DNA of 64,000 nt from Acanthamoeba castellanii str. Neff (taxonomy: Eukaryota; Discosea; Longamoebia; Acanthamoebidae): the NCBI RefSeq assembly GCF_000313135.1, contig NW_004457372.1:35633-99632 (forward strand), given 5' to 3'. A program made the position numbers and the translations under genes. The notes under the pieces were generated by a model. It did not search any database. It was not told the origin of the DNA and saw only the letters and a list, made by a program, of their open reading frames with translations. Positions 33,652 through 43,591 of the stretch are shown piece by piece (the first letter of the stretch is position 1; every line of letters starts with the position of its first letter).

Positions 33652-36144
33652 GCGGCGCTCTTGCCCTGGTGGTGGTCCTCTCCGTCTTGGCGGCCTTCGT
33701 CTCGCTCCACCAACTCCAGCTGTCTGCGGCGAGAGTTCCCATATCCATACGGCGAGCCGCTCCGCGCATCTTCGTTTGGCCCTCGACCTCCCCATCTCCA
33801 TCTTCATCTCCATCTTCATCTCCCACTCGCTCTCCGCCTCACTCTCCCTCCGCCTCTCCTACGCCCTCAACGCCAGCCAGCCCCTCCCCGCTATGGACCG
33901 CCGTGCCCAAGTTGAAGCCGCTGGCCATAGCCATCGTCTTCCCCCAGTTCCACGCCATCCCCGAGAACGATGAGCTCTGGGGCGTCAACTTCACCGAGTG
34001 GACCTACCTCAAGCCCATGCCGCGCCACGTCATCGATGAGGTCATCTACAAGCCCCACCCCGACCTGGGCTACTACAACATTCTCGATTATGGGCACCGC
34101 CGGTTCATGCGCGTGCTGGCCGACCGCTTCGGCATCCACGGGTTCTGTTTCTACCACTTCTGGTTCAAGGACCACCCAGGTACGTAAGGTTTGATGTGTT
34201 TAATGTTCATCATTTTCCGCTCTATATTGTATACTGTTTATCTTCTTTGTGAATTAACACTCGCCCGTCGCAGTGATGCATCGCCCGCTCGAGCTGATGC
34301 TCAAGGATGGGGAGCCGAGTAAGCCCTTCGTGCTGTGCTGGGCCAACGAGAACTGGACCCGTGCGTGGGACGGCCAGCCCAAAGACGTCATCCTCGCGCA
34401 GGACTACTCCGACCACGAGGGCAACGTCAAGCACTTCTACTTCCTGCTGCCCTTCTTCCGCAACAAGCGCAACATCCGCATCAACAAGCGGCCCGTGTTC
34501 ATCTGGTACAGAATCGATCAGGAGCATGCGGAGATCGTCGCGAGCATCATGGCCCTGTGGCAGGAGCTGGCCCGGAAGGAGGGCCTGCCGGGCATTCACT
34601 TCATGCGCTTCGGCCCACCACCCACCAACGACTGGGCGCCGGCCGACGACCAGGGCCTCCAAGGCTTCGTCCAGTTCGAGCCCGGGTATTCGAGCCCGTG
34701 GTGGACAGTCGGGCGCCAACCGGCCGACGCGGGCCAGTGGGCCGGCTTCTGGCTGTTCCACGCCCCCGAGATCTGGACCACGTCGGAGCACCGCCGCCAC
34801 GGCCAAGCGAAGGAGTTCTACCGCGGCACCCTATTGGGCTGGAACAACGCCCCGCGGCGCGGCTGGACCAATGGGAATTATGAGGGCTACCCGCGGATCT
34901 ATCGCAACGCGACCGTGGACGAATTCGGGCGTCATGTGCAACGCGTGTACGACCTGGCGGTCCAGGACACCAGCACCATTGCCGGCCCGGAGAACTACGT
35001 GTTCTTCGCGGCGTGGAACGAGTGGAACGAGCAGTCGATCCTGGAGCCCAACGACGTAACCGGCTACGACATGATCACGACCGTCAAGCGCGCATTCAAG
35101 CCCCACACGGGCAAGACCGTCGTGCACCTGTCCCACCCCGGCGGCGGCACCGAGGCCTACATGAAGCACCTCATGGGCCTCTTCGCCGACTACAACCACA
35201 CCTGGATCCAGGACGGCAACCCGCCGCCGCCGTCGATGGACTGCGCGCTGCTCCACATCCACAGCGCCATGGTGCTGGAGGGACCCGTATGGCGCGTGAT
35301 CGACATCGCGCGCTCCTATCGCCTGCGCAAGGTTCCAGTCTACGTGACGGTACACGACTACCAGTGGCTCTTCCCCACGCAACCCAATCCATCGCTCGAG
35401 GTGCTGCAGACGACCGAGCCCGGCGTCGGGTACGTGCGGAATGCGACGAAGCTGTTCCAGATGGCGAACCGGGTCATCTTCCCCAACCGCTCGATCTACG
35501 AGTACTACCGGACCCAGGTCGGCTCCAAGAACTGGAACGAGGCGAGGATGGTGATGGTGCCGCACAACGACCTCATCATCCACGACGACCGGTTCTACGT
35601 GGCCCCAGTGGCCGACAACACGATCAACGTCGCCTACGTCGGCCGCTTCGTCGAGTTCAAGGGCGCCGAGCTCTTCCTGGCGCTGTCCAAGAGCGACGTG
35701 CTGCCGGCCAAGCACAACCTACAGTTCCGCTTCCACCAGTTTGGCGAGTTGGAACCGAGGCTGCGGGAGGGCTGCACCACCGTCGAGTTCAACGGCCTGT
35801 ACGACGACAATGAGATCGAGCGGACCCTGCAGCAGCAGAAGATCCACATCGTCACCTTCTTGTCCATCTCCCCCGAGACCTACTCCTACGCCACGACCAG
35901 GATCCTGCGCGCCGGCATCCCGGTTGTCTACCTGGCCCGCGGCGCGGTCGCTGAGCGCCTGGCGCAGGCGAAGCACGCATTCGCGGTGGACGAACCGACC
36001 CTGGCGAGCGTGGAGGCCGGCGTGTCGCGTGCGGTCGAGTTCGTCATGGAACTCCAGGGCACCGACACGATCCTCCGAGAGCAGAGCCTCAACATCCAGC
36101 CCACCAAGTGGTATCTGAACAACTACCCCGAGATCACGGAGTAA
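33652..36144 (+). CDS. WbsX-type glycosyltransferase fused to a GT-B-like glycosyltransferase
   Basis: Two exons are seen (33652-34179 and 34274-36144). A signal anchor (VVVLSVLAAFVSLHQLQL) and a Pro/Ser linker come first. A WbsX domain follows (~residues 90-440): AIVFPQFHAIPENDELWG, NFTEWTYLKP, GFCFYHFWFKD, PFVLCWANENWTRAWDG and AAWNEWNEQSILEPN. WbsX belongs to bacterial O-antigen/polysaccharide clusters. The C-terminal ~340 residues look like a GT-B glycosyltransferase (HLSHPGGGTEAYMKHL, TVHDYQWLFP, INVAYVGRFVEFKGAELF). The 5' end is not resolved: in this frame a TGA lies at 33648 and there is no ATG, so an upstream exon is needed (acceptor GATGAG| before 33652). The 1.87-kb exon is unusually long for this window. 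Confidence 0.85.
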
Positions 36145-36211
36145 GTACCCCGAGATCGGCTGGGCAATGAGAGACGTGCATCGTGGTTTGTAGCCATTTT
36201 GTTGCCATCAT

Positions 36212-37018
36212 TTGGGCGTCAGGCTCGAACAAACCTGCAACCATCGGCGGGGCAGGTGGGGGAAGGCATGTGTTTTCTTTCGAAAGAACAATTGCAAAGG
36301 GTGCTACCGGTACGTGCTTGTGGCATCGGCCGGCGCGCCCGAGCGGAGGGCGGCGTGCCAGCACCACCCCGGCAAGAAGGTGGAGATGTGGTGCGAGCGC
36401 GATGGGGCGGCCGTGTGCGTGGTGTGCCTGGTGGTGGGTCCGCACAAGGGGCACGACGCCGTCACGATCGAGGAGGTCGAGGCGCGGCCGCGGGAGGCGG
36501 TGCGCACCGGGCTGGCGCGTGTCCATCGGAGAGGTGGACGCCGCCGTGGCGCGCGACGGTGCGCGAGGCCGACGAGCTGAAGAGTGCGGCCGAGGCTCGG
36601 GCGGCAGTGAAGCGCCACTTCGACGAGATGCGCGAGGCAGCGGCGCAGCGCGAGCTGCCTTCACTGCCGTCGTGGCCGCCTGACAGACTCTTCGCCCGCT
36701 GCCAAGTCCTCGGGCCTTCTCGTCAAAAGGAGCAGTCCATGATAGGCGACTCGTCGGCCTCTGGCGCGCAGCCTTCTTCCTTCTTCGGCGGTACCTCCCT
36801 CTGGCGGCTCGGCCGCCATCCGCCTCGGTATGTTCGGCTCGGCCGCCTTCGGTCAGCCTTCTGCTGCCACTCCCTTTCCGTTTTCTGCGGGCCACCACCA
36901 CGACCTCCGTCTTCGGTGCCGCTCCCGCAAGCAATCAGCCTCCTCCTGCTGCCACCACCTCCCCCTTCTTCTTCGGTGCCGCTCCCTCTGGCCAGCCAGA
37001 GCGAACTTAACAGTTGGC
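36212..37018 (+). pseudogene. Broken B-box zinc-finger / FG-repeat gene
   Basis: Three frames are needed. The first (from 36212) holds a B-box zinc finger of TRIM type: CQHHPGKKVEMWC, then CVVCLVVGPHKGHDAVTIEE, followed by a helix. Coiled-coil-like sequence carries on in another frame (VSIGEVDAAV) and then a third (VREADELKSAAEARAAV, KRHFDEMREAAAQRE). Downstream, FG-rich sequence again changes frame: MFGSAAFGQPSAATPFPFSA, then TTTTSVFGAAPASNQ and SPFFFGAAPSGQPERT before a stop near 37018. FG dipeptides are typical of nucleoporins. With at least three frame changes and no splice sites at the breaks, it is most likely a decayed gene. Confidence 0.65.
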
Positions 37019-37100
37019 TGGTGTCCGCGGGGCAGGTGTGGTGAGAAGAAGACATGTGTTCGCCGCGGAGAAGAAGAAGAAGAATGGCAAAAGGGTGTTG

Positions 37101-40100
37101 CTACAGGCGTGAGACGCCACAGGTGTTGTCGCCCTTGACCTCGCCGGAGTAGACCACCGAGAGACACAGACCCAGCACATTGCGCGTGTCCCGCGGGTCT
37201 GCATAGGTGTACATCAGCGTGTGTGTGTGTGTGGTGTGTGTGTGTGTGTGTATGCGTGTGTGTGTGGTGAGAGTGGAAACAGAAACACGACCAAAACAAT
37301 TGAAGAAGCGATGACACAGGCGAGAGGCGGCGAACCGATGATGCCATCGTCGATGATTCGGGAAGACGTGTAGTAGGCGCTCGACTGGTCCTCGACGATC
37401 TGCCTGAACATCTCCTTCCGCATCGTGGCCTGTTGCTCGTCGATCGTCTTGCCGGCCTTCTTGGCAGCCTCTCGGAACACGATATCCATCACCTACCGTA
37501 TCCGTCGCGTTGTTCGTTGTTTGTTGTTCGTTGTTTGTTGTTGGCCGTGCGAGTGAGCGAGACACAAGACAGAGAAAGAGAAAAATAACGAAAACGGGCC
37601 AACGCACCCCTGTGAGCTGGTCGGGGCCCATGACCGAACACTTGGAGTTGGGCCACGAGAAGAGGAATCGCGGTTTGTACGCTCGGCCACACATTCCGTA
37701 GTTGCCTGCGTGTGCGTGTGTGTGTGCGTGTGCGTGTGCGCGTGGGTGAGTATTGGCGAGCCCCGCTTGAGGCGGGCGAGACGGCGGGCGCGTACCGGCG
37801 CCGTAGGATGCGCCCATGAGGATGGTGATGTGCGGCACTCCGCTGTTGGAGACGGCATTGATAAACTTCGAGCCGTGTTTGATCATGCCTCCCTCCTGCA
37901 CGCAATGTATAATAATAATAAGAATAACAACAACAACGTATAATAATGAAATGTTAGCAGAACGTAATAATTAGAAAAATGAGAAGAAGACGAACCTCGT
38001 ATTTCTTGCCGACCATGAAGCCGGTGATGTTTTGGAAGAAGAGAATGGGGATGTCCCGCTGGTTGCACAGCTCAATGAACTGCGTGCCCTTGCACGCCGC
38101 CTCGCTGAAGAGCACACCTTTTGCGCCAATCCAATTTCATAAGTTTGTTGTGCCACGTCACACCAAAAGGAGACGTGTGGATGGTAGAGTACCGTTGTTG
38201 GAGATGATGCCGACAGGAATGCCAAACACCTTGGCGAAGCACGTGACGAGGGTGGAGCCGTAGAGGGGCTTGAACTCGGTAAAGCGCGAACCGTCCGTGA
38301 TGCGGGCGATCACCTCGCGCACGTCAAACGGGATTCGGATATTGGCCGACGCTACCCCCAATATCTCCTCTGTCGTGTGTGCGTGTTGTGTGCGTGTCGT
38401 GTGTGTGTGTGTGTGTGTCGTGTGTGTGTCGTGTGTGTGTGTGTGGTGCGTGTCGTGCGTCAGCAAATTGAATGAAGAATTGAAACTTGAAAGGGAAGGT
38501 ACCGGGGTCGTAGAAGGGCTCTTCGATGTGTTCGCTGAAGTGGTTCCTTGGGAGTGCAGTCTTCTTCGTCCAGTGCAGGTTGTGAACGACCTGGCGTGCC
38601 TTCAGAATGGCGTCGTGCTCGTTGACTGCCAAGAAGTCCGACACGCCGGACACCCGGCTGTGCATGTCCGCTCCGCCCAAACTGTCATATCACACACACA
38701 CACACACACAATGAGAACCGCACTCAACGACAGGTGACACGCGACGCCGATGCGCTACACAGCCAACCTTTCGTCATCGACTTCCTCTCCGGTGGCCATC
38801 TTCACCAGCGGAGGGCCGCCAAGGAAGACCTTGGCCTGATTCTTGACCATGATCACATAGTCGGACATACCCGGGTTGTACGCTCCACCTTCACAAAGAG
38901 TTACTGTTGTGTCGTTGGTCGTGTCGTGTCGTGTCGGTCGAGGAGGAGTACCGGCCGTGCTGCTGCCAAAGACGACGCTGATGGTGGGCAGGCCGGCCTT
39001 GGCCCGCTTGGCAAGCTCTCGAAAGGCTGCGCCGCCTCTGTGGAACACCTTGTCCTGCTGCCGCAGATCGGCTCCAGCCTACAAAGACCACAGTAATAAG
39101 CACAGGCACCATGGTTGTGTCGTGTCGTGTCGTGTCGTGTCGTGTCGTGTCGTGTCGTGTCGTGTCGTGTCGTGTCGTGTCGTGATCGATCAAACGCACC
39201 GACTGGATGAGGGCGATGCAGGGCAGTCGGTTCTCGTAGGCGATCTCGCTCAGGCGCAGCGACTTCATCACCGATATCTCGTTCATCGCTCCGCCCTTGA
39301 TGGTGCTCACGCTGGCCGACACCATGCACTCCACTCCGCTACAGATACACGCATCAAATTTTGGAGAGTGAACTGTTGCTTACCACTAGGCCGTGGTCGA
39401 ATGTACCAGACGAGGCCGATGCCGCCCACGAGCGACCCACCCAGCTCGATGCCGTCTTGGCCGTAGCCGGCGAGGGGCATCAGCTCGAGGTACGGCGAGT
39501 CCTGATCGAGCACCAGCTCGATACGATCACGCGCTGCAGTCGCGTAGCAAGTAATAGTTCTATTAAAATAAATAAAGAATAAAATATAATAAGAATAATA
39601 CAAATGAAGAGGGGAGAACCAAGTAGCTGGCCAGACTGAAGGTGGCGGTTGATCGATTTGGGGTCACCTTGATTGAGGCTCAATCGCAGTCGCTCGTGCA
39701 ACTCATCGACGAGCCCTTCCATCTCCAGCCGGTTCTTCTTGTATTCGGGTGCATGCGTGTCGATCTTCGACTTCCATCTCGGGTTGAGGTCGCCCTGCCC
39801 ACCTACCACTTCATGAGCTAGCATTTGGCGCTGGCTTTTCTTTTTGATTACAATTTATTTTGCCACAGTTGGATTTTTCATTTATTGATCCTTGTCACGC
39901 TTACGTGGCAAGCAGAAGAAGTTGTGTTGTACCTTTTGCTGTTCTGCGGAATGGAGCACCCACATGTGGGCCTCGGACTTGTACCCGTGGTGAGCGTGAG
40001 CGGAGTGTATCTGGAGCATGTGCCCTGACAGGTCGATTAGCTCATATATGCCATTGAGATTAGGCACATGTCTAGTCATGCGCCGAGATATGGGCACAGG

Positions 40101-40109
40101 TACGCACAT
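37101..40109 (-). CDS. MCCC2: Methylcrotonoyl-CoA carboxylase beta-like carboxyltransferase
   Basis: Biotin-dependent acyl-CoA carboxylase carboxyltransferase subunit; MCC works in leucine breakdown in mitochondria. Thirteen exons (40109-39933, 39830-39620, 39533-39407, 39338-39200, 39078-38952, 38888-38768, 38681-38503, 38369-38193, 38117-37996, 37895-37796, 37705-37608, 37492-37336, 37198-37101) give 610 residues in phase. Landmarks are [78 protein letters not shown] and [19 protein letters not shown]. The first exon is less sure: it does not look like a mitochondrial presequence. Propionyl-CoA or geranyl-CoA carboxylase beta are alternatives; the motif set fits MCC best. Confidence 0.88.
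39115..39183 (+). repeat. TGTCG pentamer array in intron
   Basis: About thirteen perfect copies of a 5-bp unit in the intron between the two exons 39338-39200 and 39078-38952 of the MCC-beta-like gene. It is the same unit as at 27453. Confidence 0.95.
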
Positions 40110-40403
40110 GGCGCGGCCTACACGTTTGTTGCGTTCCTTTGAGTAGAGGATGACTTATTTGGAATTGCCTTTTGGGTACACATAACAATATTTCTCTCTT
40201 TTTGCCTCGGGGCGCATTGGTCCACCGCTGCATCACTTCTTCGAGCACGTTCAGGTGGAGTCACACCCGCCCGTACGGATCTTGGGTGCACACAGTATTA
40301 CACTTCTTCTACGCCCCCGACAGACAAGTGCTTGACAGGAGCGTGGCCAGAGGTGGCGGGAGGTGGTCCATTCACAGTCCAGCTCACGCGCGAAGAAGAA
40401 AAG

Positions 40404-41878
40404 ATGAACACAGACAGTGCGGCATCTTTGTGTCCGACTGGGGTCCGACAGGACTCTCCAGTCACGGTGATGTCTGGCCCACCGTCCGCTACGGAGCCGC
40501 TCGAGTTATTGGTCATTACAGCCAATCGCGAGCAGCACCGCGTCGCTGTGGCCTCCCCGCACATCAAGACCGTCGGCAGCTTTAAAGATGATCTTGAGCG
40601 CGTCGTGTGGATCAAGCGCGAGCAGCAGCTCCTCTTCCTCCTCAGCCCCGACGTGCATCTCCTCTGGGACGACTCGATGATGATGGCCGAGCTCCTCAGC
40701 GACCTACCACTGATTCGAACAGTGCCAGCCCCCGGTTGTTTGCTATTAACTCGTCGTCGGACAGCCGGCCGAGTCAGGGCGGTAGCCCTCGACCCAAAGG
40801 GCGTGGGGCCATTAGAATGGGACCTATTCGATTGCTGTTGGTCCGCGACTTCCTTGGCGTCCTAGCCTCGACCTCCATCGGTGCCCTTCCACCTGTCTGG
40901 CACATGGACCACTACCAGTTCATGCTGCGAATGGTCTCTCCCGAACCAGGTACGCCTCTCACCGGGGGGGGGCTTCCGCGTTGTATTTGGCCCAATATTG
41001 ATTGGTGACTCAAAATACTGGGGGCGGTACTGGGTGTTGCTCATAGGCCTACCCGCGGAGGAGGTGTTCCCCGGTCTGTTCCTGGGAGAACTGGGGGCGG
41101 TCTACAAGCGGATCCAGCTGAAGGAGCAGAAAATTGGCTCGATCCTCAGCGCCGAGTGCATGCCTCCGCTCTGGCCGGACGTACGCTCGCCCCACGCCAA
41201 ATCCACTTCCGCTCCTGTCCTTGTGGCCCTCCGCCCATCATGGGCTGGGGGCAGCTGGTCGATCACTCGATGTTTCGTCGGCGTGAGTGGGAGTGGAGTG
41301 TGGCTTCTTCGTGGCGATCGTGGTGGTCGTTCGAGTGAGTGCCAATGGCTGCGTGGTTCGGCAGGACTTTCGGTACATGGTGATCAAGGCAGACGAGACC
41401 GAGAACTGCAACCTGCTAGAGGTCCTAGAACATGCGCTCAAGTTCATGCAGGACGGACTAAAGAACGGCAAAGTCCTCGTGCACTGGTACCACCACATCA
41501 CCCTCATCGTGTTCAATGAATGCAAACAACTCATCGTGACGGACCGTAGCATGCTGGGCGTGTCTAGAGCAGCGACCCTCGGTGCGCTCGACTGCCTGCG
41601 GTCGCGCCTGTGGAATGTGCCTCGGCTGACCTGGAATGCAACGCAATGGCATTGTATGTCAAGTGGTGGCATTCATCATGCGCGAGCTGCAGGTGTCGAC
41701 GGAGGAGGCGCTGGCCGTGGTCGGACGTCGCCGGCGGGTGTTTCCCAACACCTCTTTCCTCGAGCAGCTGCGGTGGTTCCACGAGCACCAGTGGTCCGTG
41801 GACAAGCAGACGGCCGACTACCGTGAGCTCAAGGCCCGGTACTCCACGCCGGCTCAGATCATCGAGTGCCCGCCATGA
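40404..41878 (+). CDS. Dual-specificity protein phosphatase
   Basis: Exons 1 (to 40949), 41047-41180, 41365-41486, 41550-41581 and 41664-41878. The phosphatase domain is clear: GLFLGELGAVYKRIQL, DFRYMVIKADETENCNLL, then the active site HCMLGVSRAAT, which is made by splicing two exons across an intron in the middle of the Cys codon. AFIMRELQVSTEEAL follows. Exon 1 is uncertain. From ATG 40404 a good-looking frame (LELLVITANREQHRVAV, VWIKREQQLLFLLSPDVHL) runs to ~40700. The domain frame begins by 40710, one base out of step. Either one base is missing or translation starts at ATG 40817 (MGPIRLLLV). Ends at 41878. Confidence 0.8.
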
Positions 41879-42088
41879 CCACCCCAGTCCCCATCACTGT
41901 TGTACAAGACGAAGAAGAAGAAGTAGAGAAGTGTTGTCACAAAATAAAAGCTCTTTATTTCTGTGGCTAGAGTTATTCACAAAAGCTGAGGCGCTGACGT
42001 CACACGAAGAGAAAAAAGGTTGGCTGGGTCGGCGCTCTAGCTGATTGGTCGGTGGACCGAGGAGGGGGTCTGGCCGATTGGGCGCAGC

Positions 42089-42733
42089 TTACTTCTGGCC
42101 CCTCTCGCCGCCGATGGGCACCTGCTCCTTGCCCTTCTCGCCCAGCTGCTCCTGGCCGCTGATCTGCTGCTCCTGGCCGCTGGTGGATGCCTGGGAGGAC
42201 TTGATGTCGATCGCCTGCTTCTGCGGGGCGCCGGCGGGCGTGGGAACGAAGACCTCAAGCACGCCGTCCTGGTAGTTGGCCTGGATCTGGTTGGGCTCGA
42301 CGCCGCGGGGCAGGGGCAGGGTGCGGTAGAACGAGCCCTCGAAGCGCTCCTTGCGCACCCAGTTCTCGCCCTTCTCCTTGTGGTGGGTCCTCTTCTGGCC
42401 TTCGAGGACGAGCCGGTTCTGGTCGATGCTCAGCTTGATGTCGTCCTTGTTGCAGCCGGGCAGCTCGGCGTGGACCACGAGGCCCTTGTCGGTCTGGCGC
42501 ACGTCCATGAAGGGGTTCCACTGACCCAACGCAAGCTGGCCGGCGCCGGAGCCGATGCGGGGGGTCACACCGAGCTCGCGGCCGGTGGTGGTGGTCGGGC
42601 CACCGGTGAGCAGGGGCACCTCGGCGAAGCCGGTAGGGGTGATGTCCGCGCCAGCCCAGCCCATGAGCCTGTCCATCTGCCTCTGCATGTCGCGCAGGTC
42701 GGACCAGGGATCAGTGTAGCCGAAGAGAGACAT
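42089..42733 (-). CDS. Small heat-shock protein (Hsp20/alpha-crystallin)
   Basis: ATP-independent chaperone that binds unfolding proteins. It is intronless, with 214 residues from ATG 42733 (MSLFGYTDPWSDL). The alpha-crystallin domain spans ~80-175: WNPFMDVRQTDKGLVVHAEL, PGCNKDDIKLSIDQNRL, ENWVRKERFEGSFYRTLPLP and YQDGVLEVFVP (the usual GVL motif). A Gln/Gly/Glu-rich tail follows (SGQEQQISGQEQ). Lack of introns is typical of heat-shock genes and differs from nearly all neighbours. A TATA box lies 88-95 bp upstream. The frame is open further upstream to 43507 but that part is not protein-like. Confidence 0.95.
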   Translation of the reverse strand: MSLFGYTDPWSDLRDMQRQMDRLMGWAGADITPTGFAEVPLLTGGPTTTTGRELGVTPRIGSGAGQLALGQWNPFMDVRQTDKGLVVHAELPGCNKDDIKLSIDQNRLVLEGQKRTHHKEKGENWVRKERFEGSFYRTLPLPRGVEPNQIQANYQDGVLEVFVPTPAGAPQKQAIDIKSSQASTSGQEQQISGQEQLGEKGKEQVPIGGERGQK

Positions 42734-42820
42734 TGTTGATGTTGTTGATGGTTGTGGGTGTTGTAGAGTTGCTGTTTGCTGTTGGAGTGTGGTGAGTCTA
42801 TTGTGGCCAGGTGGACCCTG

Positions 42821-42828
42821 TTTATATA
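42821..42828 (-). promoter_or_regulatory. TATA box of the small heat-shock gene
   Basis: The minus strand reads TATATAAA, ~90 bp upstream of the ATG at 42733. It is the clearest TATA box in the window and fits an inducible, intronless gene. No perfect heat-shock element array was found by eye. Confidence 0.65.
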
Positions 42829-43591
42829 GTTGCTCAGGTGCGAAAGTTGGGCTGGATGTCGACCGCATGCTGACGACCAAGAAGTGGAGGGTCGCTAGCT
42901 GGGGAAAGTGAGCATGTCGACACCCCCTACCCTTCCCGGCTGATGACGCAGCAGCGAATGCGCACCGACAACCACCGGAAGAGACGCAGAAAAAAACCCG
43001 GGTTGCGAAAAGGTAAAAAAAAGTCGACAGCAGAAAAAGAAGCGACAGCTTCGCATTCTTTGCTTCATCGCCCAACTCTGGACTCAGGGTCCAGGGTGGG
43101 TGAGAGGGTGGGACTCTGCCGGGTCGTCTGACTCGGAGCCACAGGACTGAAGAATGTCGTGTGTGGTTGTGATGTGCCCTACGAGGTCGAGCACCCCGAA
43201 GAAGAGATCGGTGGCCAGCTCGGCAGCGGCGAGGGCGTCGTGCAGCACCACAGCTCGCCACACCAACAGCCCGCAGCCACCGGTGCCCACCAGGCACCGT
43301 TCGCCACCACCGCATGCCACGGTGCAGGGCGAACGCTTTGGGCCTGTTGTTGTTGATGCTGTTGGAATGTTCCTTGCATGTTGAGTGTGGGTTGCGATAA
43401 CGTGATCGTACTTCTAAGCAAGTAAGGTGATCCCCATTACCCAGTGACGATGAACGAAGCAATCCCTTTTCTAGGAAAAAGGTGAATATATTGGATCCGC
43501 CGAACATAACATTACAGGCCTTGGATTGGAGGACTGGGCTCTGACATGCCCCTCTGTCGGTGGTTTACGAGGGGCGCACGTAGTAGTCGAA
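42829..43591. other. Spacer upstream of the heat-shock gene and downstream of the metallophosphoesterase
   Basis: About 760 bp with no supported gene. Overlapping ORFs at 43084-43421 on both strands have no family features. Confidence 0.4.

Noticed and set aside
34831..35715. 294-residue minus-strand ORF opposite the WbsX gene
   Set aside because: Antisense shadow of a GC-rich exon; composition (His/Val/Arg-rich) has no protein features.
42089..43507. 472-residue open frame on the minus strand covering the heat-shock gene and 770 bp upstream
   Set aside because: The part upstream of ATG 42733 is not protein-like, includes the TATA box and lacks any domain; it is open by chance in GC-rich DNA.
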